From: Nesterenkonia lacusekhoensis
GTDB lineage: Bacteria > Actinomycetota > Actinomycetes > Actinomycetales > Micrococcaceae
DNA length: 64,000 nucleotides
NCBI RefSeq assembly: GCF_017876395.1
Contig: NZ_JAGINX010000001.1
Location: 930,001-994,000 of the forward strand
Direction: 5' to 3'
The position numbers and the translations under genes are program-made. A model generated the notes under the pieces. That model made no database searches, was not told the origin of the DNA, and saw only the letters and a program-made list of their open reading frames with translations. This document shows, in pieces, positions 43,576 through 52,248 of the stretch; the stretch's first letter is position 1, and every line of letters begins with the position of its first letter.

Positions 43576-45906
43576 TCAGGCGCGTCGCGGAGGCAACGGG
43601 TATCCGACGATCTCGTCGAGCTCGATGGTCTCCGCCTTGTCCGGGACCAGGCGGACAGAGGTCACGTTGACCCCGGCAGGGGGCTCGATGGGAAGGACAT
43701 GCCCGAATCCGCTGGACTTGTTCGGCATATAGCGCCAGTAGGTGCCGTCGCGTTCGGAGTAGCGCAGCTTGGCCGCAGACAGGAACTTCTGGTGGACCTC
43801 ACGCTGGCTTTCAGGGATGTCGAGGGTCAGGCGCACCTGGATCTGGTTGGGCTTCAACGACTTCCCGCCTGCCGGCACCACCTGCAGACTCAGCGGGCCC
43901 TGCTGGTCCCAGGACAAGTCCAATCCGGGGCGCTCCAGAGTGCATGCTGCCTGCAGCTGGACGTCTCGGCCCTCGGGGCCGGGGGTCAGAGTGGTCTTGT
44001 CCGCCACCAGCGGGAAGAGCTCAGCCACTTTGTCGAGGTCGGCAGGGCCCTCGCTGAGAATGCGTCCCATGGCCTCCGGGTAGAACGGACGGACCTCGCC
44101 TTCGACGGTGCTGTCCTGGCTTTCATGCCTGATATGGAAGAAAGCGGGTTCGCGGGAGTCGATGATCGTCGGGTTGTACTGGTCGAGGATCGTGTGTTTG
44201 GGGGCTTTGAGGTTCAGGATCTCACCGTCGGTGTCCTGGGCGCAGATGGCCATGGGCCCGAATGCGCTCTTGGGGTAGTAGTAGTCCCGGGCGAACGTGA
44301 ACTCGCCGTCCATGCGGATGGCCGAGATGCCGCTTCCCAAGGAGACCCACCAACCGATGTGCTTAGGCGTGACGTAGGGGGCCATCTGAGAGAAGTAGTT
44401 GACCGAGAGCAGGTCGTCGTCGTCCAACCGGTAGACACCGAAGGGTGCGTCGGTGACGTTGTGCTTCTGCAGCGCGCGGCGGACCAGAGTCTTGGAGGGC
44501 GTGGAGCTCACTGCGTTCTTCGTCTCGTTGAGCTCCAGGAAGTCGTACTTCTGAGCCGCGTCGATCAGCTGCTGCTTGTGCTCCTGCGGGAGCGAGGGGG
44601 AGAACGAGACGAAGTGGACGACGTCGTGGTGCTCAGCCGCCTTGGCCAGCTGGGGGAGGGAGAGCTGAGTGAAGATCTCGGTGCGGGGTGCGAGGCGGGC
44701 ATCGCTGTACAGCCAGTCGGTGTATTCCTTCTCGCTGAAGCCGGCGCCTCGGCTGCTGTCACGGGTGGCGTTGAAGTAGCCGGACCCGTGCTGGTGGACG
44801 CTGAAACGGGTGTGACCGATGAAGAGACGGCGCTCAGTCACCGCTGGGTTCGTGGCCGCGGGCTCTGCCGTCTTCTGCGCGGGTCCCTGCGATGTGACCT
44901 TCCGGGCGATGCGTCGGCCGACGGAGAGTCCGCGGCGGATGGTCCCGGAGAGGGTAGACATGGAGAAGGCCTTTCGGTCTGGAGCTGCGGTGCCGGCCGG
45001 CGCTGGGGGCTCAGTTCGGCCCGCTGCAGCGGCGTCTTGCGCCGCCGAGTATAACAACGGGGACTCGGCTGAATCCGGCGCCACGGCGGGGGCGTCGGAG
45101 TCCGTCTCCTCCCACAGGTGTGCAGGAAACGCGGCCAGCAGAGCGTCGGCGTCGAACTCTGGGGCGGGCAGCGGGCCCAGTCGCTGCGCCTCCTCGAGAT
45201 CCTTGGCGACTTCGGCCTGCGGACGACCGGTCCCTTCGAGATAGTCCCGGTACTTGAACTCAGGCTCGACGTCAGAGGCGACCGGGCGGGCAGGTACGCC
45301 ATAGGCCTCAGCCACCACCGTTCCGTGCAGGGACGAGCCGATGACGAACCTGCTGTGCGCCAGAGTGGCCAGGCACTGTTCCAACGGGGTGCGCGGGTTC
45401 AGCACATTGGGCAGATGCGCCACAGCGGGGTAGTCGTGGAAGTTTGGCACGATGGTGACATCGGAATGGAACAACGGGTCGCCGAGTTCCTTACGGGGGA
45501 AGAGCTGCGCACAGAGCAGGCCCGGGTCACCGTAGATCTCAGGCACCTGCAGGCCTTGCTCCTGCAGGAAGGCTCGCGTCCGCGGACCACGGACGGCGTG
45601 GACCTGAGTTCCCTCCAGGCGATACCGCTTCTCAAGAGCCTTGCCGTTCACCCCGCTGCCCCAGACATGTGCTCCGGGACGGGAGAAATGCAGGATCGAT
45701 CCCACAGAGAGCAGGTCGTGTGCAGCGTCCACATCCGAGTCCCAGGTGATGCCTCGGGAGATGAGGATCCTGCGCACCAGCTCTGGGCCCAAGACGTCGC
45801 CGAAGTTGTTCAGCGGAGTCTTCTCCGGGAAGGCAGGGTCGGTCGGGATGACGCGCTCTGGGTTGAAATGGATGACGCGCACAGGACCCAGGGCGAGGGA
45901 CTGCAC
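43576..45906 (-). CDS. Fusion of polysaccharide pyruvyl transferase and glycosyltransferase
   Basis: A 776-residue protein. The N-terminal pyruvyl transferase domain (about 10-250) shows NNFGDVLGPELVRR, AHVWGSGV, VHAVRGPRT, EIYGDPGLL and SSLHGTVVAEAYGVP. An Ala/Pro-rich linker (about 265-370) follows. The C-terminal domain (about 370-776) has LFIGHTRFSVH, EKEYTDWLYSDARLAPRTE and YRLDDDDLL, like the gene at 39611. GTG 45906 is chosen because AGGAG lies 6 nt upstream; an ATG at 45993 gives a poorly supported N-terminus. An internal ATG at 44961 could yield the glycosyltransferase alone. It is first in the five-gene operon. Confidence 0.8.
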   Translation of the reverse strand: MQSLALGPVRVIHFNPERVIPTDPAFPEKTPLNNFGDVLGPELVRRILISRGITWDSDVDAAHDLLSVGSILHFSRPGAHVWGSGVNGKALEKRYRLEGTQVHAVRGPRTRAFLQEQGLQVPEIYGDPGLLCAQLFPRKELGDPLFHSDVTIVPNFHDYPAVAHLPNVLNPRTPLEQCLATLAHSRFVIGSSLHGTVVAEAYGVPARPVASDVEPEFKYRDYLEGTGRPQAEVAKDLEEAQRLGPLPAPEFDADALLAAFPAHLWEETDSDAPAVAPDSAESPLLYSAAQDAAAAGRTEPPAPAGTAAPDRKAFSMSTLSGTIRRGLSVGRRIARKVTSQGPAQKTAEPAATNPAVTERRLFIGHTRFSVHQHGSGYFNATRDSSRGAGFSEKEYTDWLYSDARLAPRTEIFTQLSLPQLAKAAEHHDVVHFVSFSPSLPQEHKQQLIDAAQKYDFLELNETKNAVSSTPSKTLVRRALQKHNVTDAPFGVYRLDDDDLLSVNYFSQMAPYVTPKHIGWWVSLGSGISAIRMDGEFTFARDYYYPKSAFGPMAICAQDTDGEILNLKAPKHTILDQYNPTIIDSREPAFFHIRHESQDSTVEGEVRPFYPEAMGRILSEGPADLDKVAELFPLVADKTTLTPGPEGRDVQLQAACTLERPGLDLSWDQQGPLSLQVVPAGGKSLKPNQIQVRLTLDIPESQREVHQKFLSAAKLRYSERDGTYWRYMPNKSSGFGHVLPIEPPAGVNVTSVRLVPDKAETIELDEIVGYPLPPRRA

Positions 45907-46064
45907 AGGCGGCTCCTGTCTGGTCGAAGGGTGAGGAGGCTCAGCCGGACAAGGGGCGTGCGAGCCGTGTCCCGAGTCTAATGCTGCAGGCATCCGGCAC
46001 TGCAGTCCGGTCCTGACGCCGTGTCCGTACCGGGCCCGCGGGAAGGCCCTAATAGACTGGCGGC

Positions 46065-47213
46065 ATGAAGAGGATCATGCCGATCTATGGCACCCGGCCC
46101 GAGGCGATCAAGATGGCCCCGATCGTCAAAGCGCTCCAGTCCAGTGAGCACTTCGACTGTGAGGTGACTGTCACCGGTCAGCACAGGGAGATGCTCGATC
46201 AGGTCAATGAGCTCTTCGGGATCGTGCCTGATCATGATCTCAACATCATCCAGCCCCGCCAGACCCTCAACGGGGTGCTGACCCGCACGGTCAACGGCCT
46301 TGATGAGCTCTTCACCGCGCAGAAGCCTGATGCGGTGATCGTCCAGGGTGATACCACTACGACCACCGCTGGGGCGATGGCGGCCTTCTACAGCGGTATT
46401 CCGGTGATCCATGCCGAGGCGGGTCTGCGCTCGTTCGATCTGTTCTCTCCGTTCCCGGAGGAGGCCAATCGGAAGATGACCTCGCAGATCACTTCGCTGC
46501 ATCTGGCTCCGACCTCGCAGTCGAAGGCGAATCTGCTGCGGGAGTCGCTGCCGGAGCAGGACATCGTGGTCACCGGCAATACGGTCATCGATGCTCTGCT
46601 GGAGGTTGCTCAGAAGCAGGTGCCCTTCTCGGATCCGCAGCTGGAGGAGGCTGCGGCCTCGGGCCGTGAGGTGCTGTTGGTGACTACCCATCGTCGGGAG
46701 AATCAGGGTGCGGCGATGGAGGGTGTGGGCCGGGCGTTGGCTCGGTTGGCTGATGCGTATCCGCAGAAGCTGATCGTGCTGCCGGCGCATCGGAATCCGG
46801 TGGTGCGTGAGGCGATCCTGCCGGCCCTGGCTGGGCACAGCAATGTGATCGTCACTGAGCCGTTGCCGTATGGGGAGTTCACGCGGTTGATGAATCTGGC
46901 CACGGTGGTGCTGACTGATTCTGGTGGGGTCCAGGAGGAGGCGCCGTCGTTGGGTAAGCCGGTGTTGGTGATGCGGGAGAACACGGAGCGTCCTGAGGCG
47001 GTTGATGCCGGTACGGTGCGGCTGATCGGTACTGATGAGGAGCGTGTGGTTCAGGAGGTCTGCAATCTGTTCGACTCTGCTGAGTCGTATCGGGCGATGG
47101 CCAATGCGGTGAATCCGTACGGGGACGGTCAGGCGGCTGCCCGGACTGTCGCGGCTGTTGAGAAGCTCTTCGATCTGGGGCCCCGCCTGGACGACTTCGA
47201 CCCGCAGGTGTGA
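46065..47213 (+). CDS. wecB: UDP-N-acetylglucosamine 2-epimerase (non-hydrolysing)
   Basis: Interconverts UDP-GlcNAc and UDP-ManNAc. The 382-residue protein has GTRPEAIKMAPIV at the N-terminus, QGDTTTTTAG, HAEAGLRSFD, TTHRREN and SGGVQEEAPSLGKPVL, the complete family pattern. With wecC at 55002 it would supply UDP-ManNAcA. The 3' two-thirds of the gene has more T- and G-ending codons than the neighbours, hinting at a different origin or recombination. smc starts 10 bp after the stop. Confidence 0.95.
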   Translation: MKRIMPIYGTRPEAIKMAPIVKALQSSEHFDCEVTVTGQHREMLDQVNELFGIVPDHDLNIIQPRQTLNGVLTRTVNGLDELFTAQKPDAVIVQGDTTTTTAGAMAAFYSGIPVIHAEAGLRSFDLFSPFPEEANRKMTSQITSLHLAPTSQSKANLLRESLPEQDIVVTGNTVIDALLEVAQKQVPFSDPQLEEAAASGREVLLVTTHRRENQGAAMEGVGRALARLADAYPQKLIVLPAHRNPVVREAILPALAGHSNVIVTEPLPYGEFTRLMNLATVVLTDSGGVQEEAPSLGKPVLVMRENTERPEAVDAGTVRLIGTDEERVVQEVCNLFDSAESYRAMANAVNPYGDGQAAARTVAAVEKLFDLGPRLDDFDPQV

Positions 47214-47223
47214 TCACCCCTCC

Positions 47224-50200
47224 ATGCATCTGAAGACCCTCACCGTCCGCGGCTTCAAGTCCTTCGCCTCTGCCACGACCTTCGAGTTCGAGCCCGGCGT
47301 GACCGCAGTGGTGGGCCCCAACGGCTCGGGAAAATCCAATGTGGTGGACGCTCTGGCCTGGGTGATGGGTGAGCAGGGAGCCAAGACCCTGCGCGGCGGG
47401 TCCATGGAGGATGTGATCTTCGCCGGCACCGCCGAGCGCCAGCCCCTCGGCAGGGCCTCGGTCAGCCTGACCATCGACAACACCGACGGCGCCCTGCCCA
47501 TCGAGTACACCGAAGTCACCATCAGCCGGACCATGTTCCGCACCGGCGGCTCCGAATACACCATCAACGGCCAGAAGTGCCGCCTGCTCGACATCCAGGA
47601 GCTGCTCTCCGACTCCGGCCTGGGCCGGGAGATGCACGTGATCGTCGGCCAGGGACAGCTGGACCAGATCCTCCACGCCACTCCAGAACAGCGCCGCGGC
47701 TTCATCGAAGAGGCCGCCGGCGTGCTCAAGCACCGACGCCGGCGCGAGCGCACCGTCCGCAAGCTCGACTCCATGCAGGGCAACCTGGACCGACTCGAAG
47801 ACCTGATCAGCGAGATCTCCCGGCAGCTGGCCCCGCTGGGACGGCAGGCCAAAGTGGCGCGTCGCGCCCAGCGGATCCAACACGATGTCCGCGATGCCCT
47901 GTCGCGGCTCATCGCCGATGACCTGCTTCAGGCCGCCACAGCCCTGAACGAGTCCAGTCAGGGGGAGGAGACCGACCGCGCCCGCGCCGCCGAGCTCAAG
48001 GACTCCCTGGAGCGCCAGGACGCCGAGATCTCCGCACTCTCACAGCAGGCCGAAGCTCTGCGCCAGCGTGGCGAGAAGCTGGTGGGCGGCCATCACCGGT
48101 TGGAGCAGGTCCAGGAGCGGCTGCGCTCGGTGGCCTCCCTGGCCGCAGAGCGCGCCCGCAGCCTCTACGCCTCCGCTGTGGTGGACACCTCCGGGCGGGA
48201 CCCGGAGGACCTGCGGGCCCAGGCCGAGCAGGTCACGGCTCAGGCCCAGGAGCAGAAGGCCGAAGTCGATGACGCCGCCGCTCGGTTGGAGAGCATCACG
48301 GCCCAGCGAGAGCAGGCGGAGACTCAGCTGAAGGCCGAGGAGACCCGGCTGACCGAACAGCTGCGTGCCGTGGCCGACCGCAAGGCGGGCCTGGCCACCC
48401 TCCAGGGCAAGGCGGACACCGCTCAGGGGCGCATTGATGCTGCCGAATCCCGGCGACGCCGTGCCCTGGAGCAGCAGGAACAGGCTCAGGAGTCCCAGCA
48501 GAGGGCCCGTTCCGAGTTCGCCGAGCTGGAGCAGAAGGTCGTCGGCATCGAGACCGGCGAGGAGAGCCTCGACGCCGCCTACGAATCCGCCCAGCAGCGC
48601 TATGACGGCCTGCGCCAGCGCCATGACGAGCTGCTGGCTGAACAGCGCCGCCTCCAGAATGTGGTCAGCGAGGACCGTGCACGCCTCTCCGGGCTCTCCG
48701 CCGCCCGGACCCCGCGGGACGGTGCGGCCGCCCTGCAGAAGGACTATGCCCAGGGGATCGAATCTTCCCTGGCCGAGAAGCTCTCCCTCACTTCCGGCTG
48801 GGAGAAGGCCCTGGCCGCAGTGTTGGGTTCCCTGGACACTGCGCTGATCACCGCCGACGCCGACGCCGCCGCCCGGGCTCTGGACTGGTTGGCCGAGCAG
48901 GACGGCGGTCGCGCCCACCTGGTCTACCCGGAGCCCGGCGCCTCCGCAGCCCCCGAGCTGCCTTCCCTGCCCGCAGAGGTGGACGGTGCGCTCTGGGCGC
49001 TGGATGCCATCACGGTGCCCGAGGAGTTGGCCGCCCCGCTGCGGACCGCACTGACCGGCGTCGTGCTCTGCGCCGATCAGCCCAGTGCCCAGACTCTGCT
49101 GAAGCAGCCCGAGGTCTCCACAGCCGTGACCGCAGACGGGACCATCCTGCGGGCCGGTGAGCGGATCGGCGGTACGGCGCTGGAGAACTCCGATCTGGCC
49201 ATCACCGCCCAGATCAACGATCTCACCGCCACGCTGGAGCAGGCCGAGAAGGACCTGGAGAAGGTCACCCAGCAGGCCGAGAGCTCAGGAGCGGAGGTGG
49301 CTGCGGCCGAGCTGAAGGTGGACGAGGCCATGGGGGCCCTCCACGCCAACGACGCCGAGCTCAGCGCCATCACCGAGCAGCTGGGCCAGCTCAGCGCCGA
49401 GGTCTCCCGCGCCGAGGAACGCATCAGCTCTGCGCAGAAAGAGATCGCCGAGGCGGCTCAGGCCGAGCAGGACGCCGAGGAGCAGCTCCAGGAGGTCACC
49501 CAACGGCTGGAGGCCGCGCAGAACGAGGAGATCGAAGAGGATCCCTCCACACAGCTGCGCGATGAGCTGGCCGAACAGGCCTCCGCCCGACGGCGCGAGG
49601 AGGTCGACGCTCGGCTGGCTCTGCGCGCCGCCGAGGAGCAGCACAAGCAGATGCTCGAGCGGGCCGCCTCGTTCCGGCGCAGCGCCCAAGCGGAGGAGCA
49701 CCGCCGGGAGCAGGCACAGAAGATCGCCGAGGCCCGGAACAAGCGGGGCCAGGAGGCTGAGGCCGTCCAGGCCGAGGCTGAGGCCGCCGTCGAGCGTCTC
49801 AGCTCAGTGCTGGACCAGGCTCGCGCGGCTCAGGACGCCACTCAGCAGCAGCACCAGCAGCTCACCGAGCAGCTGCGCACTCTGCGGCAGGCGCGCTCCG
49901 GAGAGGCGGAGGAGCTCGAGGCCGTCACCGGCCGGCTGCACCAGGCCGAGCTCACCCGCACCGAGCTGCGCCTGGCGCTGGAGGCCGCCGAACAGCGCGG
50001 ACGCGACGAGCTCAGCCTGACGCCCGAGTACCTCATCGAGCATTACGGTCCGGACCAGCCGATCCCTGACCCCGATGCCGAAACTGGCGATGCCGAATCA
50101 GGTGAGGACGCGGCAGAGGGCGAGCCTCAGGGGACCCCCTATGTGCGGGCTGAGCAGGAGAAGCGTCTGGAGAAGGCACGCCGAGATCTCAAAGCCCTGG

Positions 50201-50817
50201 GCAAGGTCAACCCCCTGGCGTTGGAGGAGCACGCCGCCCTGGAGGAGCGCCACACCTACCTGCAGGAGCAGCTGACCGACCTGAAGAAGTCCAAGCAGGA
50301 CCTGCTGGACATCATCGCCGACGTCGATCAGACCGTGGAACGGGTCTTCACCGAGGCGTGGGAGGACACCAAGGTGCAGTTCGAGCGGGTCTTCGGCCGG
50401 CTCTTCCCCGGCGGCGAAGGACGCCTGGAGCTGACCAATCCCGTAGACATGCTCAACACCGGCATCGAAGTCCACGCCCGTCCGCCCGGCAAACGGATCC
50501 GCCGGCTCTCGCTGCTCTCAGGCGGGGAACGGTCCCTGACGGCGGTGGCGCTGCTGGTGGCGATCTTCAAGGCGCGGCCTTCGCCGTTCTACGTGATGGA
50601 CGAGGTCGAGGCGGCCCTGGACGACACCAACCTCTCGCGGCTGCTGGTGATCTTCGAAGAGCTGCGGGCCTCCTCGCAGCTGATCGTCATCACCCACCAG
50701 AAGCGCACGATGGAGATCGCCGACGCGCTCTACGGCGTGTCCATGCGTCAGGACGGCTCCACCCGGGTGGTGTCACAGAAGATGGCGTCACGGGAGCAGG
50801 AACAAGAGACGGTCTGA
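47224..50817 (+). CDS. smc: Chromosome segregation protein SMC
   Basis: The SMC ATPase compacts and aligns the chromosome with ScpA and ScpB. The 1197-residue protein from ATG 47224 has the N-terminal Walker A (VVGPNGSGKSN), two long coiled coils rich in Glu/Gln/Ala, a hinge near residues 500-640, and the C-terminal LLSGGERSLTAVALL signature and FYVMDEVEAALDD Walker B. A Ser/Glu-rich insertion sits near residue 950. The longer frame to 47158 lies inside wecB and is rejected. Confidence 0.97.
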   Translation: MHLKTLTVRGFKSFASATTFEFEPGVTAVVGPNGSGKSNVVDALAWVMGEQGAKTLRGGSMEDVIFAGTAERQPLGRASVSLTIDNTDGALPIEYTEVTISRTMFRTGGSEYTINGQKCRLLDIQELLSDSGLGREMHVIVGQGQLDQILHATPEQRRGFIEEAAGVLKHRRRRERTVRKLDSMQGNLDRLEDLISEISRQLAPLGRQAKVARRAQRIQHDVRDALSRLIADDLLQAATALNESSQGEETDRARAAELKDSLERQDAEISALSQQAEALRQRGEKLVGGHHRLEQVQERLRSVASLAAERARSLYASAVVDTSGRDPEDLRAQAEQVTAQAQEQKAEVDDAAARLESITAQREQAETQLKAEETRLTEQLRAVADRKAGLATLQGKADTAQGRIDAAESRRRRALEQQEQAQESQQRARSEFAELEQKVVGIETGEESLDAAYESAQQRYDGLRQRHDELLAEQRRLQNVVSEDRARLSGLSAARTPRDGAAALQKDYAQGIESSLAEKLSLTSGWEKALAAVLGSLDTALITADADAAARALDWLAEQDGGRAHLVYPEPGASAAPELPSLPAEVDGALWALDAITVPEELAAPLRTALTGVVLCADQPSAQTLLKQPEVSTAVTADGTILRAGERIGGTALENSDLAITAQINDLTATLEQAEKDLEKVTQQAESSGAEVAAAELKVDEAMGALHANDAELSAITEQLGQLSAEVSRAEERISSAQKEIAEAAQAEQDAEEQLQEVTQRLEAAQNEEIEEDPSTQLRDELAEQASARRREEVDARLALRAAEEQHKQMLERAASFRRSAQAEEHRREQAQKIAEARNKRGQEAEAVQAEAEAAVERLSSVLDQARAAQDATQQQHQQLTEQLRTLRQARSGEAEELEAVTGRLHQAELTRTELRLALEAAEQRGRDELSLTPEYLIEHYGPDQPIPDPDAETGDAESGEDAAEGEPQGTPYVRAEQEKRLEKARRDLKALGKVNPLALEEHAALEERHTYLQEQLTDLKKSKQDLLDIIADVDQTVERVFTEAWEDTKVQFERVFGRLFPGGEGRLELTNPVDMLNTGIEVHARPPGKRIRRLSLLSGGERSLTAVALLVAIFKARPSPFYVMDEVEAALDDTNLSRLLVIFEELRASSQLIVITHQKRTMEIADALYGVSMRQDGSTRVVSQKMASREQEQETV

Positions 50818-50835
50818 GGGCGTTGTCCAGTCGAT

Positions 50836-52068
50836 GTGACTACTGAGGCTGAAGGTACCCGCATCCCCATCCCCGCCGAACTGCGGATCATGATCTTTGC
50901 GGCGTTCATCGTCGCCATCGGATTCGGCATCGTGGCACCCATCCTGCCGCAGTACGCCTCCGACTTCGGCGTCTCAGCCATGGCCGTCTCCGCGGTGGTC
51001 TCAGCCTTCGGTCTGTTCAGGCTGCTCTTCGCACCAGCCTCCGGCAAGCTCACCCAGATGCTCGGCGAGACCCCGGTCTACACCATCGGCCTGTTGATCG
51101 TGGCGGCCTCCATGATCGCCACCGCCTTTGCGCCCACCTATGAGCTGCTGCTGATCTTCCGCGCTCTCGGCGGCATCGGCTCCACCTTCTTCACCGTCTC
51201 CGCCATGACGTTCTTGGCGCGCAAGGCGCCCCCGCAGATCCGCGGTAAGGTCTCCGGAGCCTACGCCTCGGCCTTCCTGTTCGGGAATGTGGCCGGGCCC
51301 CTGGTGGGATCAGGTCTGCTGGTCTTCGGACCGCACGTCCCCTTCCTGGTCTATGGAGCGGCACTGGTGGTGGCGGCGCTGGTGGTCTTCGTGATGCTGC
51401 GGAAGTCTCGGCTGGTCGACGGGAAGACCGGAGACACGCGGGAGAAGGCCACCCTGGCCGAGGCGTGGAGCGTGCGCGGCTACCGGGCGGCACTCACCGC
51501 AGGGTTCGCCAACGGCTGGGCCACCTTCGGCCTGCGGAACTCGGTGATCCCGCTCTTCGCCGCCTCAGCCTTCGCCGGCAGCGCATGGTTCACGGAGAAC
51601 CCCTGGCTTGAGCCCGGTCAGCTGGCCGGTCTGGTGCTGGCCGTCTTCGCCGCCGGCAATGTGGCCACAGTGCTGACCTTCTCCCGGCGCTCAGATCGCT
51701 GGGGCCGCAGACCGCCCATCCTGTGTGGGCTGATCATCGCGGCGGTGGCCACCGGACTCCTGGGACTGGCGCCCGAGCCCTGGACCCTTCTGCTGCTGAG
51801 CGCGATCGCCGGTGCCGGCACCGGCCTGGTGGTACCGGCCCAGCAGGCTGCGCTGGCCGATGTGGTCGGCCAGGGACGCAACGGGGGACCGGTGGTCTCC
51901 GTCTTCCAGATGACTCAGGACCTCGGGGCGATCATCGGCCCGCTGGTGGCCGGACTCATCGTGGACCACCTCGGCTTCGTCTGGGCCTTCGCCCTGACCG
52001 GAGTGATCCTGATGATCGGCGCGGCGGCCTGGAGCAGGGCCCCAGAGACCATGCAGCGCTCGGCCTAG
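50836..52068 (+). CDS. MFS transporter
   Basis: A 410-residue major facilitator transporter with about 12 membrane segments and two six-helix halves. RLLFAPASGKLTQMLGETPVY and SRRSDRWGRRPPIL carry the loop 2-3 type motifs in each half. It resembles drug-efflux members, but the substrate is unknown. The start is GTG 50836, 18 bp after smc. It ends at a shared terminator with amt. Confidence 0.85.
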   Translation: MTTEAEGTRIPIPAELRIMIFAAFIVAIGFGIVAPILPQYASDFGVSAMAVSAVVSAFGLFRLLFAPASGKLTQMLGETPVYTIGLLIVAASMIATAFAPTYELLLIFRALGGIGSTFFTVSAMTFLARKAPPQIRGKVSGAYASAFLFGNVAGPLVGSGLLVFGPHVPFLVYGAALVVAALVVFVMLRKSRLVDGKTGDTREKATLAEAWSVRGYRAALTAGFANGWATFGLRNSVIPLFAASAFAGSAWFTENPWLEPGQLAGLVLAVFAAGNVATVLTFSRRSDRWGRRPPILCGLIIAAVATGLLGLAPEPWTLLLLSAIAGAGTGLVVPAQQAALADVVGQGRNGGPVVSVFQMTQDLGAIIGPLVAGLIVDHLGFVWAFALTGVILMIGAAAWSRAPETMQRSA

Positions 52069-52123
52069 TCACTCGTACGGGACGGGGAGACCCCGCAGGC
52101 GCTGAAGCTGCCGAGGACGCAGA

Positions 52124-52163
52124 AGGGGCCGGGAACCGATCATCAGATCGGCTCCCGGCCCCT
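52124..52163. terminator. Bidirectional terminator between the MFS gene and amt
   Basis: 17-nt arms with one mismatch (52124-52140 and 52147-52163) and a 6-nt loop, between convergent genes. Confidence 0.85.
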
Positions 52164-52194
52164 CTCAGCGTGCGAGTGATCCTGCCCTCAGCCC

Positions 52195-52248
52195 GACATC
52201 GCTGCCGAACCGGACGTCACTGCCGAGCCATAGGTCACTGCTGAGTGG
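52195..52248. repeat. Three imperfect tandem copies of an 18-bp unit at the amt 3' end
   Basis: The 18-bp period is seen in GACATCGCTGCCG, GACGTCACTGCCG and AGGTCACTGCTG starts. The repeats overlap the last codons and the stop of amt and extend past it. In another frame they give a repeated Ser-Asp-Val-type peptide, but no gene is claimed. Confidence 0.55.

Noticed and set aside
47158-47223. Longer smc reading frame starting inside wecB
   Set aside because: The extension lies in wecB and has no SMC similarity; ATG 47224 begins the conserved MHLKTLTVRGF.
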